55,721 bases of DNA from Bacteroidota bacterium (GTDB lineage: Bacteria; Bacteroidota; Bacteroidia; Bacteroidales; VadinHA17): contig QKGI01000050.1 of NCBI GenBank assembly GCA_003250475.1, positions 1 through 55,721 of the forward strand. The letters are read 5' to 3'. The position numbers and the translations under genes were made by a program. Shown piece after piece: positions 8,276-16,527 of this stretch. The notes beneath the pieces were generated by a model, which had not been told where the DNA came from, did no database searches, and saw nothing but the letters and a program-made list of their open reading frames with translations. The first letter of the stretch is position 1. Each line of letters starts with the position of its first letter.

Positions 8276-8876
8276 GATTTGAAGTTTTGATTTCTTTATT
8301 TGATGGGGGGACCGGGCAGCATTTTTTTCTGACATTCTCCCGCGCCCGGAAGAGAAGTGACTCTACCGACGAGCCGGACAGGCCCAGCACTTCGCTTATC
8401 TGCTTGTAGGATAGTTCTTCGTAATAATAAAGTATAAAGACCTTCTGCTGCTTTGCAGAAAGCGTTGCCACAGCCTCTGTAAGCATCTGCTGCCTCTCGG
8501 CAGCCTCAAGGCTTTCACCGGGGTGGTCATCCGAATGTGGGATGGCGGCAGTGCCGCCCCGGGAATCGTGATGGAAAAAAGTCTCGATCTGTATCAGGGA
8601 CCTGAACAGAACGTTCTGCGATCTCTTCTGATAATTGATTGATTTGTTAAGAGATATACGGTAGAGCCAGAATGAAATATCTTCCTCGTATCTCAGTCCG
8701 GCTGCTGAACGGTAAGTCTCAATAAATACCTCCTGGGCAATATCCTGTGCATCCTCCCTCGACTGCAAGACCTTATAACAGGTGTTAAGCACCAGATCCT
8801 GATACTTCGATATCAGTTCCCTCATGGCGCGGTTATCACCTCTGATAATGGCCTTTACCAGTTCCCGATCATTCAT
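8265..8876 (-). CDS. ECF-type RNA polymerase sigma factor
   Basis: 203 residues. Region 2 spans about 10-85, with DAQDIAQEVFIETYR near 42-56 and the -10 recognition helix after it. Region 4 spans about 130-190, with VFILYYYEELSYKQISEVLG and SSVESLLFRARENVRKK. The linker between the regions is longer than average and carries a HHDSRGG stretch. A C-terminal CCPVPP extension follows region 4. The gene overlaps the downstream sensor-like gene by 11 nt and heads the metal-linked run of genes, so it probably activates that run. A lipoprotein gene lies 60 nt upstream on the same strand. No TAnnTTTG box was found just upstream, which would fit autoregulation from a sigma-specific promoter. Confidence 0.93.
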   Translation of the reverse strand: MNDRELVKAIIRGDNRAMRELISKYQDLVLNTCYKVLQSREDAQDIAQEVFIETYRSAAGLRYEEDISFWLYRISLNKSINYQKRSQNVLFRSLIQIETFFHHDSRGGTAAIPHSDDHPGESLEAAERQQMLTEAVATLSAKQQKVFILYYYEELSYKQISEVLGLSGSSVESLLFRARENVRKKCCPVPPSNKEIKTSNHDT

Positions 8877-8936
8877 CCCATCTAGTGTACAGGAAAATCA
8901 GCTTTCCCCTCATTTGAAATATGCCTGGCGAGGCTA

Positions 8937-9374
8937 TTACGGCTTTGATAACCAGCCCTTGTCGCTCAGGAAAGCTTCCGCCTCTTCACGGGTCTTAAAG
9001 ATATCCCCTTCTTCTTCCCACCATGTATCGCCATATGCAAGTCCCATCTTGTCACAACCCTCACCTTCAAGCAGGCTGACGCTCTCAATGGTCTTCATCT
9101 TTATCATATCAGGTTTGATAGCAACCACCTTGCATTTGACTGCTTTTCCAAGGGTGCTTCCATCGGCAAAATAACCCACGACTATGCCATAGCATTCCAC
9201 ATCTTTCTTTAGCCATGAGCCAAGCTTTGCCTGCAGCTCAGGATCAAGCTTAACCTCTGACTTTACTGCACCTGATGCTTCCGATGCTCTAACACCCGGT
9301 TCACCCTGTCGTTGGCCGCAAGAAGCTAAAATAAGGAAAAACAATACTGTAAATAATGAAATCAATCTGGTCAT
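8937..9374 (-). CDS. hypothetical lipoprotein
   Basis: 145 residues from the ATG at 9374. Longer reading is possible but adds a non-signal N-terminus, while this start gives a classic lipoprotein signal: MTRLISLFTVLFFLILASC with the lipobox Cys at 19. The mature part has a linker rich in Glu, Ala and Ser, then a small domain containing WLKKDVECYGIVVGY and a second Cys pair candidate (VKCKVV, GCDKMG). I recognise no family. It is on the same strand as the ECF sigma gene and 60 nt upstream, so it may belong to the same transcript. It probably faces the periplasm. Function unknown. Confidence 0.7.
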   Translation of the reverse strand: MTRLISLFTVLFFLILASCGQRQGEPGVRASEASGAVKSEVKLDPELQAKLGSWLKKDVECYGIVVGYFADGSTLGKAVKCKVVAIKPDMIKMKTIESVSLLEGEGCDKMGLAYGDTWWEEEGDIFKTREEAEAFLSDKGWLSKP

Positions 9375-9474
9375 GACATTTAGTTTTAAGTTTGTGATTC
9401 TTCCGCCGTAAAAATAGAAATTATTCTTTACCATTTGAAACCACAATTTTGAAGTTGTGCAAAAATGTTGATTC

Positions 9475-9510
9475 AAAACAAAAAAGCGACCCCCGGAAAG
9501 GAGGTCGCTT
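9475..9510 (-). terminator. Rho-independent terminator after the PG0541-type gene
   Basis: Perfect 8-bp arms AAGCGACC (9484-9491) and GGTCGCTT (9503-9510) around an 11-base loop. On the minus strand the stem is followed by a T-rich run (TTTTTTGTTTT), the right polarity to end the efflux operon transcript 29 nt after the 9539 stop codon. Confidence 0.85.
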
Positions 9511-9538
9511 CTCTATATAAAATTGAATGATTTCTCAG

Positions 9539-9835
9539 CTATACTGCCTGATCTATGCTCCACACGAAAGCCCTGATACCCACCTCATTATTTATGGCAT
9601 CGATACGCTTTACCGCCTCCAGCAGTGGCTCTACCTTCTCCTCATCGACAAAGGTAAGTGTCACCCCGTTTATTTCAGGCCAGGTATGAGTTCCCAGGTG
9701 GGGCACACCGGTGAAGGAGCCTACTCCTTCCACGTTATCCCACTGGGTATATCCCCTTATTCCGAAATGTTCAAGAGTGTATTCAATTTTTTCGGTCAGG
9801 GCCAGATTATAAATTATCATTACCGCTTTCATCAT
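9539..9835 (-). CDS. PG0541-type PII-like transporter-associated protein
   Basis: 98 residues (ATG at 9835; a second ATG follows immediately at 9832). The fold signature is that of small PII-like proteins: MIIYNLALTEKIEYTLEHFG at the N-terminus, GVGSFTGVPHLGTHTWPEING mid-protein, then LTFVDEEKVEPLLEAVKRI. The family is known as 'PG0541 family transporter-associated protein' and typically sits beside RND efflux genes in Bacteroidota, as here. PII-like proteins usually trimerise and bind nucleotides or other small ligands to regulate a transporter, so it may gate the RND pump or sense its substrate. It lies 87 nt downstream of the pump gene, with a perfect palindrome in the gap, and is closed by a strong terminator. 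Confidence 0.85.
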   Translation of the reverse strand: MMKAVMIIYNLALTEKIEYTLEHFGIRGYTQWDNVEGVGSFTGVPHLGTHTWPEINGVTLTFVDEEKVEPLLEAVKRIDAINNEVGIRAFVWSIDQAV

Positions 9836-9855
9836 ATGATATTTTTGATTTTTAT

Positions 9856-9874
9856 TGTATGGTTTAACCATACA
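9856..9874. promoter_or_regulatory. 19-bp perfect palindrome upstream of the PG0541-type gene
   Basis: TGTATGGTT (9856-9864), one central base, AACCATACA (9866-9874). It lies 20 bp upstream of the PG0541-type start and 48 bp past the RND pump stop. No U-tract follows on either strand, so a protein-binding operator is more likely than a terminator. The binding protein is unknown; the arms differ from the inverted repeat in front of tetR. Confidence 0.55.
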
Positions 9875-9922
9875 TGCTTTATCAGATTATGCCTTTTTTA
9901 TACTGACAACATGAGGGTCTCA

Positions 9923-12900
9923 TCATTTTGAGTTCTCATGGTTTTCCGATATCTCATCCAGGAATTTCATATCCCTGAACGCCATCTTATGCTTCTTATC
10001 CCTCTCACCGTGCCGTGCAATGAGCACATAGCCGACCGGTACAAGAACCATTGTCACGATGGTTGAGAAGACAAGCCCTCCGATAACTGCTATGCCCATC
10101 GGTTGCCAGAGCTCCGACCCTTCGCCCGGGTTGACAGCCAGCGGCAGCATTGCCAGGATAGTTGTCATTGATGTCATAAGCACAGGTCTCAGCCTGGAAC
10201 GGCCCGAGTCAAGTACGGCCTGGTAAAGTTCCACACCCCTGTCGCGTGTCAGGTTGATGAAGTCAACAAGCACTATGGCGTTTTTCACCACGATACCTAT
10301 CAGCATTATTGCACCGATAGCAGCTATCAGGCTCAGGTTGGTGCCGGAGAGGAATAGCGCTATAGCCACACCTGAGAAGGCAAAGGGGATGGAAAGCATT
10401 ATTATGAGAGGCATTTTCAGAGACTCGAACTGCGATGCCATAACCAGGTAGACGAGTATCAGCGAGATGATCATGAGAAGGCCTATATCCATGAACGATT
10501 CGGTCATATCCTGGAAGGCTCCTGAGATCTCCACCATAACACCGGAAGGTATTTCAATGCTGTCAAGCTCCTTTTGAATGTCAGCAACAATCAGGTTAAG
10601 AGCCCTTTTGTACGGTGTGACGGAGACGGTCACTATACGTTCCTTACGCTTCCTTTCGATGTTCGGCGGCGACCAGTATTCCTTGACCGTAGCTATCTCT
10701 CCAAGTCTTATTATCTGACCGTTAGGCAATGTGACACCTATATTCTCCAGCTCGGTAATCGAGTTACGCGCTGATTCCTTGTATCTGACTATGACGTCAT
10801 ACTCATCGCCGAACTGGCGGAGACGTGTAGCAGTAAGACCATCAACCCTGTTCCTTACTATAGCAGAGACCTGCGCAGTCGTAAGCCCATAACCCAGGAG
10901 TTTATCCTGGTCAAGGATGATCTGAAGCTCAGGCTTCGACTTATCACGGCTTATGTCAACGTTGGTTGCTCCCTCGATCTTCTTCACTCTCTCTGCCAGC
11001 TTCTCGGCAAGCAGGTTAGTACTGGTTATGTCATAACCATAGATCTCAATGTCGATCGTGTTGCCACCGCCCATCGCACCCATTCCTCCGCCATCAGCAG
11101 AGACTGAGAAGTTAATTACTTCCGGCATAGGTTCAATGATCCGGCGTATGACCTCGGCAATATCCTCGGACGATCTCGACCTCTGGTCTACATCCAGCAG
11201 TCTGAAGGTGTATGTTATCACATGCGTTCCCCCTTCGCTGAAGAGTGCCCTGAAGCCTCCGGTATCATCGGTGCCTGCGGACATTGAGATCAGGGTAACC
11301 TCCGGGACCTGCTCCTTGACAATTGAGTCAATCCTGTCAGCAACCTTCTCCGTCACATCGACCCTTGTACCGGTCTGAAGTTCAATGGTGGCCGAGACAC
11401 GTGATTCGTCGGCTGCCGGCATAAACTCTGTACCTATGAACTTGAATAGCGACATGGAAAGAATAAATATCACCAGCGCTCCTGCTATCACCACCTTTTT
11501 GTGATGCAGCACCCACGACAGCGTTTTTACGTAGAATCTGTCCATCCAGTCCAGGAACTTGTGGATGGAACCGTCCCATGACAGCAAAGGAGCATCCTTT
11601 CTTACAGGTCTGACCCTGAGCAGCAGCGAGCTCAGGGTTGGTGTAAGGGTGATAGCCGCTACTGTTGACATTATGATAGTAATAGACACTATCCATCCGA
11701 GCTGTGAGAATAGCACGCCCGTCAGTCCCTTGACAAACGTCAGCGGAAGGAATACTGCCACAACGGTTAGAGTGGTAACGATTACTGCCAGCCACACCTC
11801 ATTGGTGGCGTAGATGGCCGCCTCACGGGGCCGGCTACCCCTCTCAATATGCTTGGTGATGTTCTCGAGCACCACGATGGCGTCATCGACAACCATACCT
11901 ATTGCTATGGAGAGCGACGAGAGGGATATGATGTTTATCGAGCTGCCCGTGAGGAAAATGTATACGAATGCCACCAGCAGCGATATCGGTATCGTCAGTA
12001 TGACAATAAGGGTTGCCCGCCACCTGCCGAGGAAAAACAGTACTACCAGCACAACAAATAGTGCGGCATACATCAGGGTCTCGGTAAGGTTATTTATTGA
12101 ACCCTGGATGAACTCCGATGTATCCATAATTTTCTCGATGTGGATATCCGGAGGCAAATCCTTCTGCAACCTTGTTATCTCGCGGTTAACATCGCGGCAT
12201 ATCTGGACGGAGTTGGAACCCGACATCTTCTGTACAAACAGGGTCATTCCCCGTTCACCGTCTATTTTTGAGATGAGCTTGCTCTCACGTATCGTATCGT
12301 TAACGGTGGCGACGTCTCTCAGGAAGATATTGTTACCGTTGTAATTACCGACGACGATGTTGGATATCATGTCACTCTCGGCAAACTCACCCTGGATCCT
12401 GATAGGATAGTCTGTCCGGCCCATCTCCATATAACCTGCCGGCATGTTCAGGTTCTCGGCCCTGAGCACATTGCCTATCTGTTCCACCGTCAGGTTATAG
12501 GCTTCCATGCGCCTGGGATCTATCTCAACATAGATCTCCCTCCCGGGAACACCTGACAGACCCACATTTCCGACCCCATCGATACGGTTGAGAGGATTGA
12601 CAATTTTTTCATCCAGTATCTTTTCCAGCCCTTTGTAGCTCTCATTGGCTGTGATTGCATAGAAGATGATAGGCATCATGCTGGAGTTGAACTTGAAGAT
12701 AGTGGGATCCTCGGCATCTTCCGGAAGGAAGCCCTGGATGAAAGAGAGAGAGCTTCTCACGTCGTTGGATGCCTCGTCGAGGTTCGTTTCATATTCAAAC
12801 TCCATGAAGATGACCGATACGTTGTCACTTGACCTCGAGGTTATCTCTTTAAGTCCTGACACCGAATTCAGAGCGTCTTCAAGCGGACGCGTTATGTTTG

Positions 12901-13081
12901 TTTCAATATCTGCCGCACTGGCGCCCGGATAGCTCGTATAGACAGAGAGAAACGGGAGCTCGATCTCAGGATAGAGGTCGATTGGCAGCTGCGTCAGGGA
13001 GTAAAGCCCGATGACCATCGTAATTATGAAGATCAGGATGGTGGTTACGGGCTTCTTTACTGCACTTGCATATATACTCAT
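9923..13081 (-). CDS. RND efflux transporter permease subunit (AcrB/MdtBC family)
   Basis: 1052 residues, the full RND length. TM1 lies at about 12-30. The central TM4 motif GMVVDDAIVVLENI near residue 400 carries the paired aspartates of the proton relay. Two large periplasmic loops follow TM1 and TM7, and the second TM block contains GIVVKNAIVLVDFINLTRDRG near residue 930. It forms a tripartite proton-driven pump with the adaptor and TolC proteins encoded upstream. The sequence fits the hydrophobe/amphiphile-efflux branch rather than heavy-metal CusA pumps: no methionine-rich metal path was seen. Substrates cannot be assigned. It is 25 nt from the adaptor gene. Confidence 0.95.
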   Translation of the reverse strand: MSIYASAVKKPVTTILIFIITMVIGLYSLTQLPIDLYPEIELPFLSVYTSYPGASAADIETNITRPLEDALNSVSGLKEITSRSSDNVSVIFMEFEYETNLDEASNDVRSSLSFIQGFLPEDAEDPTIFKFNSSMMPIIFYAITANESYKGLEKILDEKIVNPLNRIDGVGNVGLSGVPGREIYVEIDPRRMEAYNLTVEQIGNVLRAENLNMPAGYMEMGRTDYPIRIQGEFAESDMISNIVVGNYNGNNIFLRDVATVNDTIRESKLISKIDGERGMTLFVQKMSGSNSVQICRDVNREITRLQKDLPPDIHIEKIMDTSEFIQGSINNLTETLMYAALFVVLVVLFFLGRWRATLIVILTIPISLLVAFVYIFLTGSSINIISLSSLSIAIGMVVDDAIVVLENITKHIERGSRPREAAIYATNEVWLAVIVTTLTVVAVFLPLTFVKGLTGVLFSQLGWIVSITIIMSTVAAITLTPTLSSLLLRVRPVRKDAPLLSWDGSIHKFLDWMDRFYVKTLSWVLHHKKVVIAGALVIFILSMSLFKFIGTEFMPAADESRVSATIELQTGTRVDVTEKVADRIDSIVKEQVPEVTLISMSAGTDDTGGFRALFSEGGTHVITYTFRLLDVDQRSRSSEDIAEVIRRIIEPMPEVINFSVSADGGGMGAMGGGNTIDIEIYGYDITSTNLLAEKLAERVKKIEGATNVDISRDKSKPELQIILDQDKLLGYGLTTAQVSAIVRNRVDGLTATRLRQFGDEYDVIVRYKESARNSITELENIGVTLPNGQIIRLGEIATVKEYWSPPNIERKRKERIVTVSVTPYKRALNLIVADIQKELDSIEIPSGVMVEISGAFQDMTESFMDIGLLMIISLILVYLVMASQFESLKMPLIIMLSIPFAFSGVAIALFLSGTNLSLIAAIGAIMLIGIVVKNAIVLVDFINLTRDRGVELYQAVLDSGRSRLRPVLMTSMTTILAMLPLAVNPGEGSELWQPMGIAVIGGLVFSTIVTMVLVPVGYVLIARHGERDKKHKMAFRDMKFLDEISENHENSK

Positions 13082-13106
13082 AATAGTTATTGTCTCTAAT
13101 TAGTCA

Positions 13107-14159
13107 TCAGTTTACAATCTCAACCTGCTGGCCATTCGAGAGGCGTGCCTGGCCGTCGGTGACAAGGCTTTCGCCCACTTTCAGGTCACCACCTGTAATC
13201 TGAAACCTGTCGTCAAATCTCTGACCCAGCCTGACCAGCCTTCTTGATGCAACGCCATTCTCGACCACAAAGATGTACCTGTCATTCGTCCCCTCCTGTA
13301 ACAATACTGAGCTGGCCGGAACAACAAACGTCTCCTCCTCTCCCAGGTCAAGATAAACCCTGGCAAACATACCCGGCCGAAGAATCTCACTGTTGTTGGA
13401 TATACGTATCTCGGCCCTGAAAGTGCGAGACATGGCATCTATGGTCGGGTGGACCCGGAAGATGACACCCTCGAACTCCTTCCCGGGATAGACGTCAGCG
13501 ACTATACGTGCTTTCATGCCGTTCTTTATCAACGGGAAGTATTGTTCCGAAATGCTGACGGTCACTTTGACCGGGTTGATCTGCATAAGAGTCACCACAG
13601 CAGCTTTGCCTGACATACCGGGAGCGCCGGAGTAAAGCTCACCGTCTTCCAGGTATTTGCCGGTGATGATGCCGTCGAAAGGGGCTTCAAGGAGGGTGTT
13701 CTCCTCCATGAACTCCACATTGGCCTTCATTACTTCATACTGGGCTTTCGTCTGGTCATACAACTGCTCCCTGACACTTCCCACCTTAAGCAGCGTGTCG
13801 AGACGGGAAAGGTCTTTCTGAAGGTTGGCAAGCTGTATCTTGTTTGCGAAATACTGGGTGCGGTCCATAAGGAAGAGGTTTGCTCCTTTCCGGACCCTGT
13901 CGCCCACCTCAACATAAATCTTATCCACTCTGCCGGGTGTTGAGGGTGCCATATTGACCTCCTCATATGCCTGTATTGTTGCGGTATAGTCAACTGTCCT
14001 TGATATCTTTGTCAGTGCCACTGTCATTACCCTGACAGGTATTGCCTTGACGGAATCAGCTGCGCCAGAGACGGCAGACCCGCTCTGATTGTCCTTCGGG
14101 GCACACGATGCGAGCAGAATGCCGCCGGCAAGGATCATTGAAAAAATTTTGCGATTCAT
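13107..14159 (-). CDS. RND efflux periplasmic adaptor subunit (lipoprotein)
   Basis: 350 residues. The lipoprotein signal is MNRKIFSMILAGGILLASC with the Cys at 19. The order of domains is as in AcrA/MdtA: a beta-barrel start (KISRTVDYTATIQAYEEV), the lipoyl half motif GRVDKIYVEVGDRVRKG (about 80-96), a short helical hairpin (about 105-150), the second lipoyl half EAPFDGIITGKYLEDGE (about 158-175), then beta-barrel and membrane-proximal domains. The hairpin is short. It bridges the RND pump and the TolC channel. It lies between tolC-like and RND genes with gaps of 25 nt on both sides. Confidence 0.94.
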   Translation of the reverse strand: MNRKIFSMILAGGILLASCAPKDNQSGSAVSGAADSVKAIPVRVMTVALTKISRTVDYTATIQAYEEVNMAPSTPGRVDKIYVEVGDRVRKGANLFLMDRTQYFANKIQLANLQKDLSRLDTLLKVGSVREQLYDQTKAQYEVMKANVEFMEENTLLEAPFDGIITGKYLEDGELYSGAPGMSGKAAVVTLMQINPVKVTVSISEQYFPLIKNGMKARIVADVYPGKEFEGVIFRVHPTIDAMSRTFRAEIRISNNSEILRPGMFARVYLDLGEEETFVVPASSVLLQEGTNDRYIFVVENGVASRRLVRLGQRFDDRFQITGGDLKVGESLVTDGQARLSNGQQVEIVN

Positions 14160-14184
14160 TGTATTGTGTTATTTGTGTTTGTTT

Positions 14185-15504
14185 TTACAGTTTATTCATC
14201 AGTTTGTCAAAAGCCACCTTGGTCTGAAGCAGGTTCATAAGTGCGGTGATATAGTTGTTTTGTGCCGTCAGGTAATTATTGTTAGCCTGAGTAAGGTCCA
14301 GACTTGATGCAATCCCCTGGTTATATTTATTCTGAAAGCTCGAGAGCACCCTGCCAGCTATCTCAATATTGGATTTCTGACTTTTATACTGCTCGTTTGC
14401 ATTGAGCAGGTTATACCTGAGTTGTTTCTCCTGTGTAAGAAGTTGTTCTGAGATCATTGACCGTGTATTCTGTGCTTTCTCAACATTGATCTTCGCTTTA
14501 CTTATTTTAGTGCTTCTCAGGCCTGAAGAGAAGATCGGCACCTGCAACTGAAAAGTGACTGCCGAGTACGGGTAATATTGCATATGCCCGATCTTGTCAC
14601 CCATACCTGTCCTGTTATAATAGATGGTACCTGCAATTCCAGGCAGTACAGATGCTTTTGCACTCCTGAGTGAGAGTTCTGACATCATCAGCTGGCTCTC
14701 CATGATCTTATAACTTATATTATCCTCTATATTGAATTCTTCAGCTATCAGCTCCTCTACGTCAATCCTGCCAATTATATCATCGAGAGTCTCTGTGAGG
14801 GTAATATCAGTCCCCATGCTTACCCCGAGAAGGAACCTGAGCATATTGTAGTTCACCTCCAGTGATCGTAACATCGAGGACCTGGAATTTTCAAGCATAG
14901 TTACGCTTGACTGCATCTGGTCTACATCTGTTGCTTCGGCCATACCTACACTGTACATTGCCTTCGTTGATGCCAGTATGTCATTCAGGTTTTCAAGGTT
15001 CTGATCGATGACATTCATCGTTTCTTTCAGTGTAAGGATCAGATAATATACATTAATCACGTTCTCCTTAGTCTCAAGGGTAGTCTGTGTCAATCCCTGC
15101 CGGGCAAGTGTAACCGCCAGCTTTGAGGTCTGTATGCCGACCAGCCAGGGTGCGTTAAAAACCAGGCCCGAAGCAGCAACGCCAGCAGAAGCGTCATACT
15201 GCGTTCCAAACTTAATAGGGGTCGGAACACCTCCAAAATCAATGATCCTTGTCATGATAGCCAGGTTATTGGATATGGAAGCTGTCCCTTCTATTGAAGG
15301 CAACCCCGTTGCCAGAGCTTCCCACACACCCTTCTCAGACGCCAGGAGGTCATACCTGGCAGAAGCAACACTCCTGTTGTTGTCGAGGGCATAACTTACC
15401 GCCTGGTCAACTGTCAGCGACAGTGACGACGGCGTATCCTGAGCGTTCAGGCCTGCACCTGCAACAAAAAGGATAGTAATAATAAAACCAATCAATCTTT
15501 TCAT
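14185..15504 (-). CDS. TolC family outer membrane efflux protein
   Basis: 439 residues with a signal peptide ending GLNAQ, then two repeats of the OEP (outer membrane efflux protein) pattern: about 30-220 starting LSLTVDQAVSYALDNN, and about 230-435 ending TKVAFDKLMNKL. Long amphipathic helices rich in Gln, Asn and Leu form the periplasmic tunnel. As outer-membrane exit duct it completes the pump formed by the two downstream genes. It lies 44 nt after the tetR-like gene and 25 nt before the adaptor gene, clearly one operon. Confidence 0.94.
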   Translation of the reverse strand: MKRLIGFIITILFVAGAGLNAQDTPSSLSLTVDQAVSYALDNNRSVASARYDLLASEKGVWEALATGLPSIEGTASISNNLAIMTRIIDFGGVPTPIKFGTQYDASAGVAASGLVFNAPWLVGIQTSKLAVTLARQGLTQTTLETKENVINVYYLILTLKETMNVIDQNLENLNDILASTKAMYSVGMAEATDVDQMQSSVTMLENSRSSMLRSLEVNYNMLRFLLGVSMGTDITLTETLDDIIGRIDVEELIAEEFNIEDNISYKIMESQLMMSELSLRSAKASVLPGIAGTIYYNRTGMGDKIGHMQYYPYSAVTFQLQVPIFSSGLRSTKISKAKINVEKAQNTRSMISEQLLTQEKQLRYNLLNANEQYKSQKSNIEIAGRVLSSFQNKYNQGIASSLDLTQANNNYLTAQNNYITALMNLLQTKVAFDKLMNKL

Positions 15505-15548
15505 AGTCTATAATGCTGTTTTACTGTTTTTCATTTAAAATCTGCTTT

Positions 15549-16166
15549 TTATAAATCCTGCTGCATCTCATCAATAATTTTAATGCCTTCTGTGGTTGAA
15601 ATCCCACGCATATAAGGTATCATTATGTTATTCATCAGCTCTTGTTTAGGAAATCTCTCCGGAGAAAATACATTCTGGTCACCTGACAGGTTACCAAGTG
15701 CAGCAAACGTTCTGCTTATAATGTCAATATTGATATCACTGCGGAACAGACCCTGCTCAATGCCCTTCCTCAAAATTTTTGCAGCACCTTCATAATTGGG
15801 GTTCTCACACTTCTCCGTGAGACGGCTGAGCACTGCACTGTGATATTTTCTCAGGTCCAGCTCCATCAGAGGATTCGAAAGCGCCACATGATCCCTCCCG
15901 ATCCTTATCATTGAAAAGACCGCGGCTATTACGTTCGGAGAGGTCAGCAGCAACTCCTCCAGTTTCTCCCTCTGCTTGTCTATCATTGAATCGATGACTG
16001 CATACAGGAGGGCATCCTTATCATTAAACCGCTCGTAAATAGTACGTTTGGATATACCCAGGTGGTTTGCAATCATATCCATGGTAACGGCTTTAATGCC
16101 ATAAATGCGGAACAGCTCTGCTGCACCTCCTATAATTCTGGCATCATATTCCTCCAACTGAATCAT
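15549..16166 (-). CDS. TetR/AcrR family transcriptional regulator
   Basis: 205 residues. The N-terminal helix-turn-helix spans about 8-55, with AELFRIYGIKAVTMDMIANHLGIS split over helices 1-3 and the recognition segment KRTIYERFNDKDALLYAV. The C-terminal ligand domain (about 60-205) is all helical and divergent. First gene of the efflux operon, so it most likely represses its own transcript until a pump substrate binds. The 5' region holds nested inverted repeats (16181-16254), the natural operator candidates. Confidence 0.93.
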   Translation of the reverse strand: MIQLEEYDARIIGGAAELFRIYGIKAVTMDMIANHLGISKRTIYERFNDKDALLYAVIDSMIDKQREKLEELLLTSPNVIAAVFSMIRIGRDHVALSNPLMELDLRKYHSAVLSRLTEKCENPNYEGAAKILRKGIEQGLFRSDINIDIISRTFAALGNLSGDQNVFSPERFPKQELMNNIMIPYMRGISTTEGIKIIDEMQQDL

Positions 16167-16180
16167 AATATTTTTCTAAA

Positions 16181-16254
16181 TCCGGCGCAATATTCAGAAA
16201 ACTTTATGAGTTTTCCAAGTTTTTTCTGTTCATAATATGAAATATTTCGCCGGA
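16181..16254. promoter_or_regulatory. nested inverted repeats, candidate TetR operator and leader structure
   Basis: Inner element: GAAAACT (16197-16203), 5-bp spacer, AGTTTTC (16209-16215), perfect. Outer element: 14-base arms 16181-16194 and 16241-16254 (TCCGGCGCAATATT against AATATTTCGCCGGA) with one mismatch. Both lie between the candidate -7 box (16281-16288) and the tetR start, so they would fall in the 5' leader. The inner 19-bp site has the size usual for TetR operators. Confidence 0.5.
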
Positions 16255-16280
16255 CAGCCGGAAATCGCCGGTGAATGGCG

Positions 16281-16288
16281 CAAAAGTA
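16281..16288 (-). promoter_or_regulatory. candidate -7 box of the efflux operon
   Basis: TACTTTTG on the minus strand matches the Bacteroidota -7 consensus TAnnTTTG, 114 nt before the tetR start. No clear -33 TTTG was seen, so it rests on the -7 word and position alone. Confidence 0.4.
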
Positions 16289-16459
16289 AGATGGCTGATT
16301 TAATGAATTTAGAACCTGACCGTCCCGGCCTCACGACTGCACGGCTGCAAGACCGCAAGTTGAGGAGTGTAACGACGAACCGAAACGCCAGTTGGCGGTG
16401 AGCTCGCCGAAGGCAAATCCCGATAACGAAGTGTATCGGGAACCGCAAGACTTATGACC

Positions 16460-16504
16460 CTCAGACCTTCAGACACCAGACCTTCAGACCTCAGACCTTC
16501 AGAC
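16460..16504 (-). repeat. GTCTGAAG/GTCTGAG tandem repeat, copy A
   Basis: On the minus strand six units alternate 8 and 7 bases: GTCTGAAG GTCTGAG, repeated three times with one GTCTGGT variant. The same units form copy B at 30258-30318, and both blocks are preceded by a TTTGTCG element. It starts 29 bases past the stop codon of the T9SS-cargo gene. Confidence 0.85.
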
Positions 16505-16508
16505 CTCA

Positions 16509-16527
16509 TTTGTCGCGCAACGACAAA
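16509..16527 (-). terminator. hairpin after the T9SS-cargo gene
   Basis: TTTGTCG (16509-16515) and CGACAAA (16521-16527) pair perfectly around a 5-base loop, beginning 5 bases beyond the stop at 16533. There is no U-tract, so it may be a weak terminator, a 3'-end stabiliser, or part of the repeat element that follows. Confidence 0.4.

Noticed and set aside
8276-8335. Longer N-terminus for the sensor-like protein starting at 8335
   Set aside because: It would overlap the sigma gene by 71 nt and add a polar stretch before the membrane anchor; the ATG at 8275 gives a normal 11-nt overlap.
9421-9480. Weak CACAA/TTGTG and TTTGAA/TTCAAA inverted repeats upstream of the lipoprotein gene
   Set aside because: Arms of five and six bases in AT-rich DNA are too short to separate from chance.
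16460-16504. CRISPR-like array
   Set aside because: Units are 7-8 bases, directly adjacent, without spacers; no cas gene in the window.
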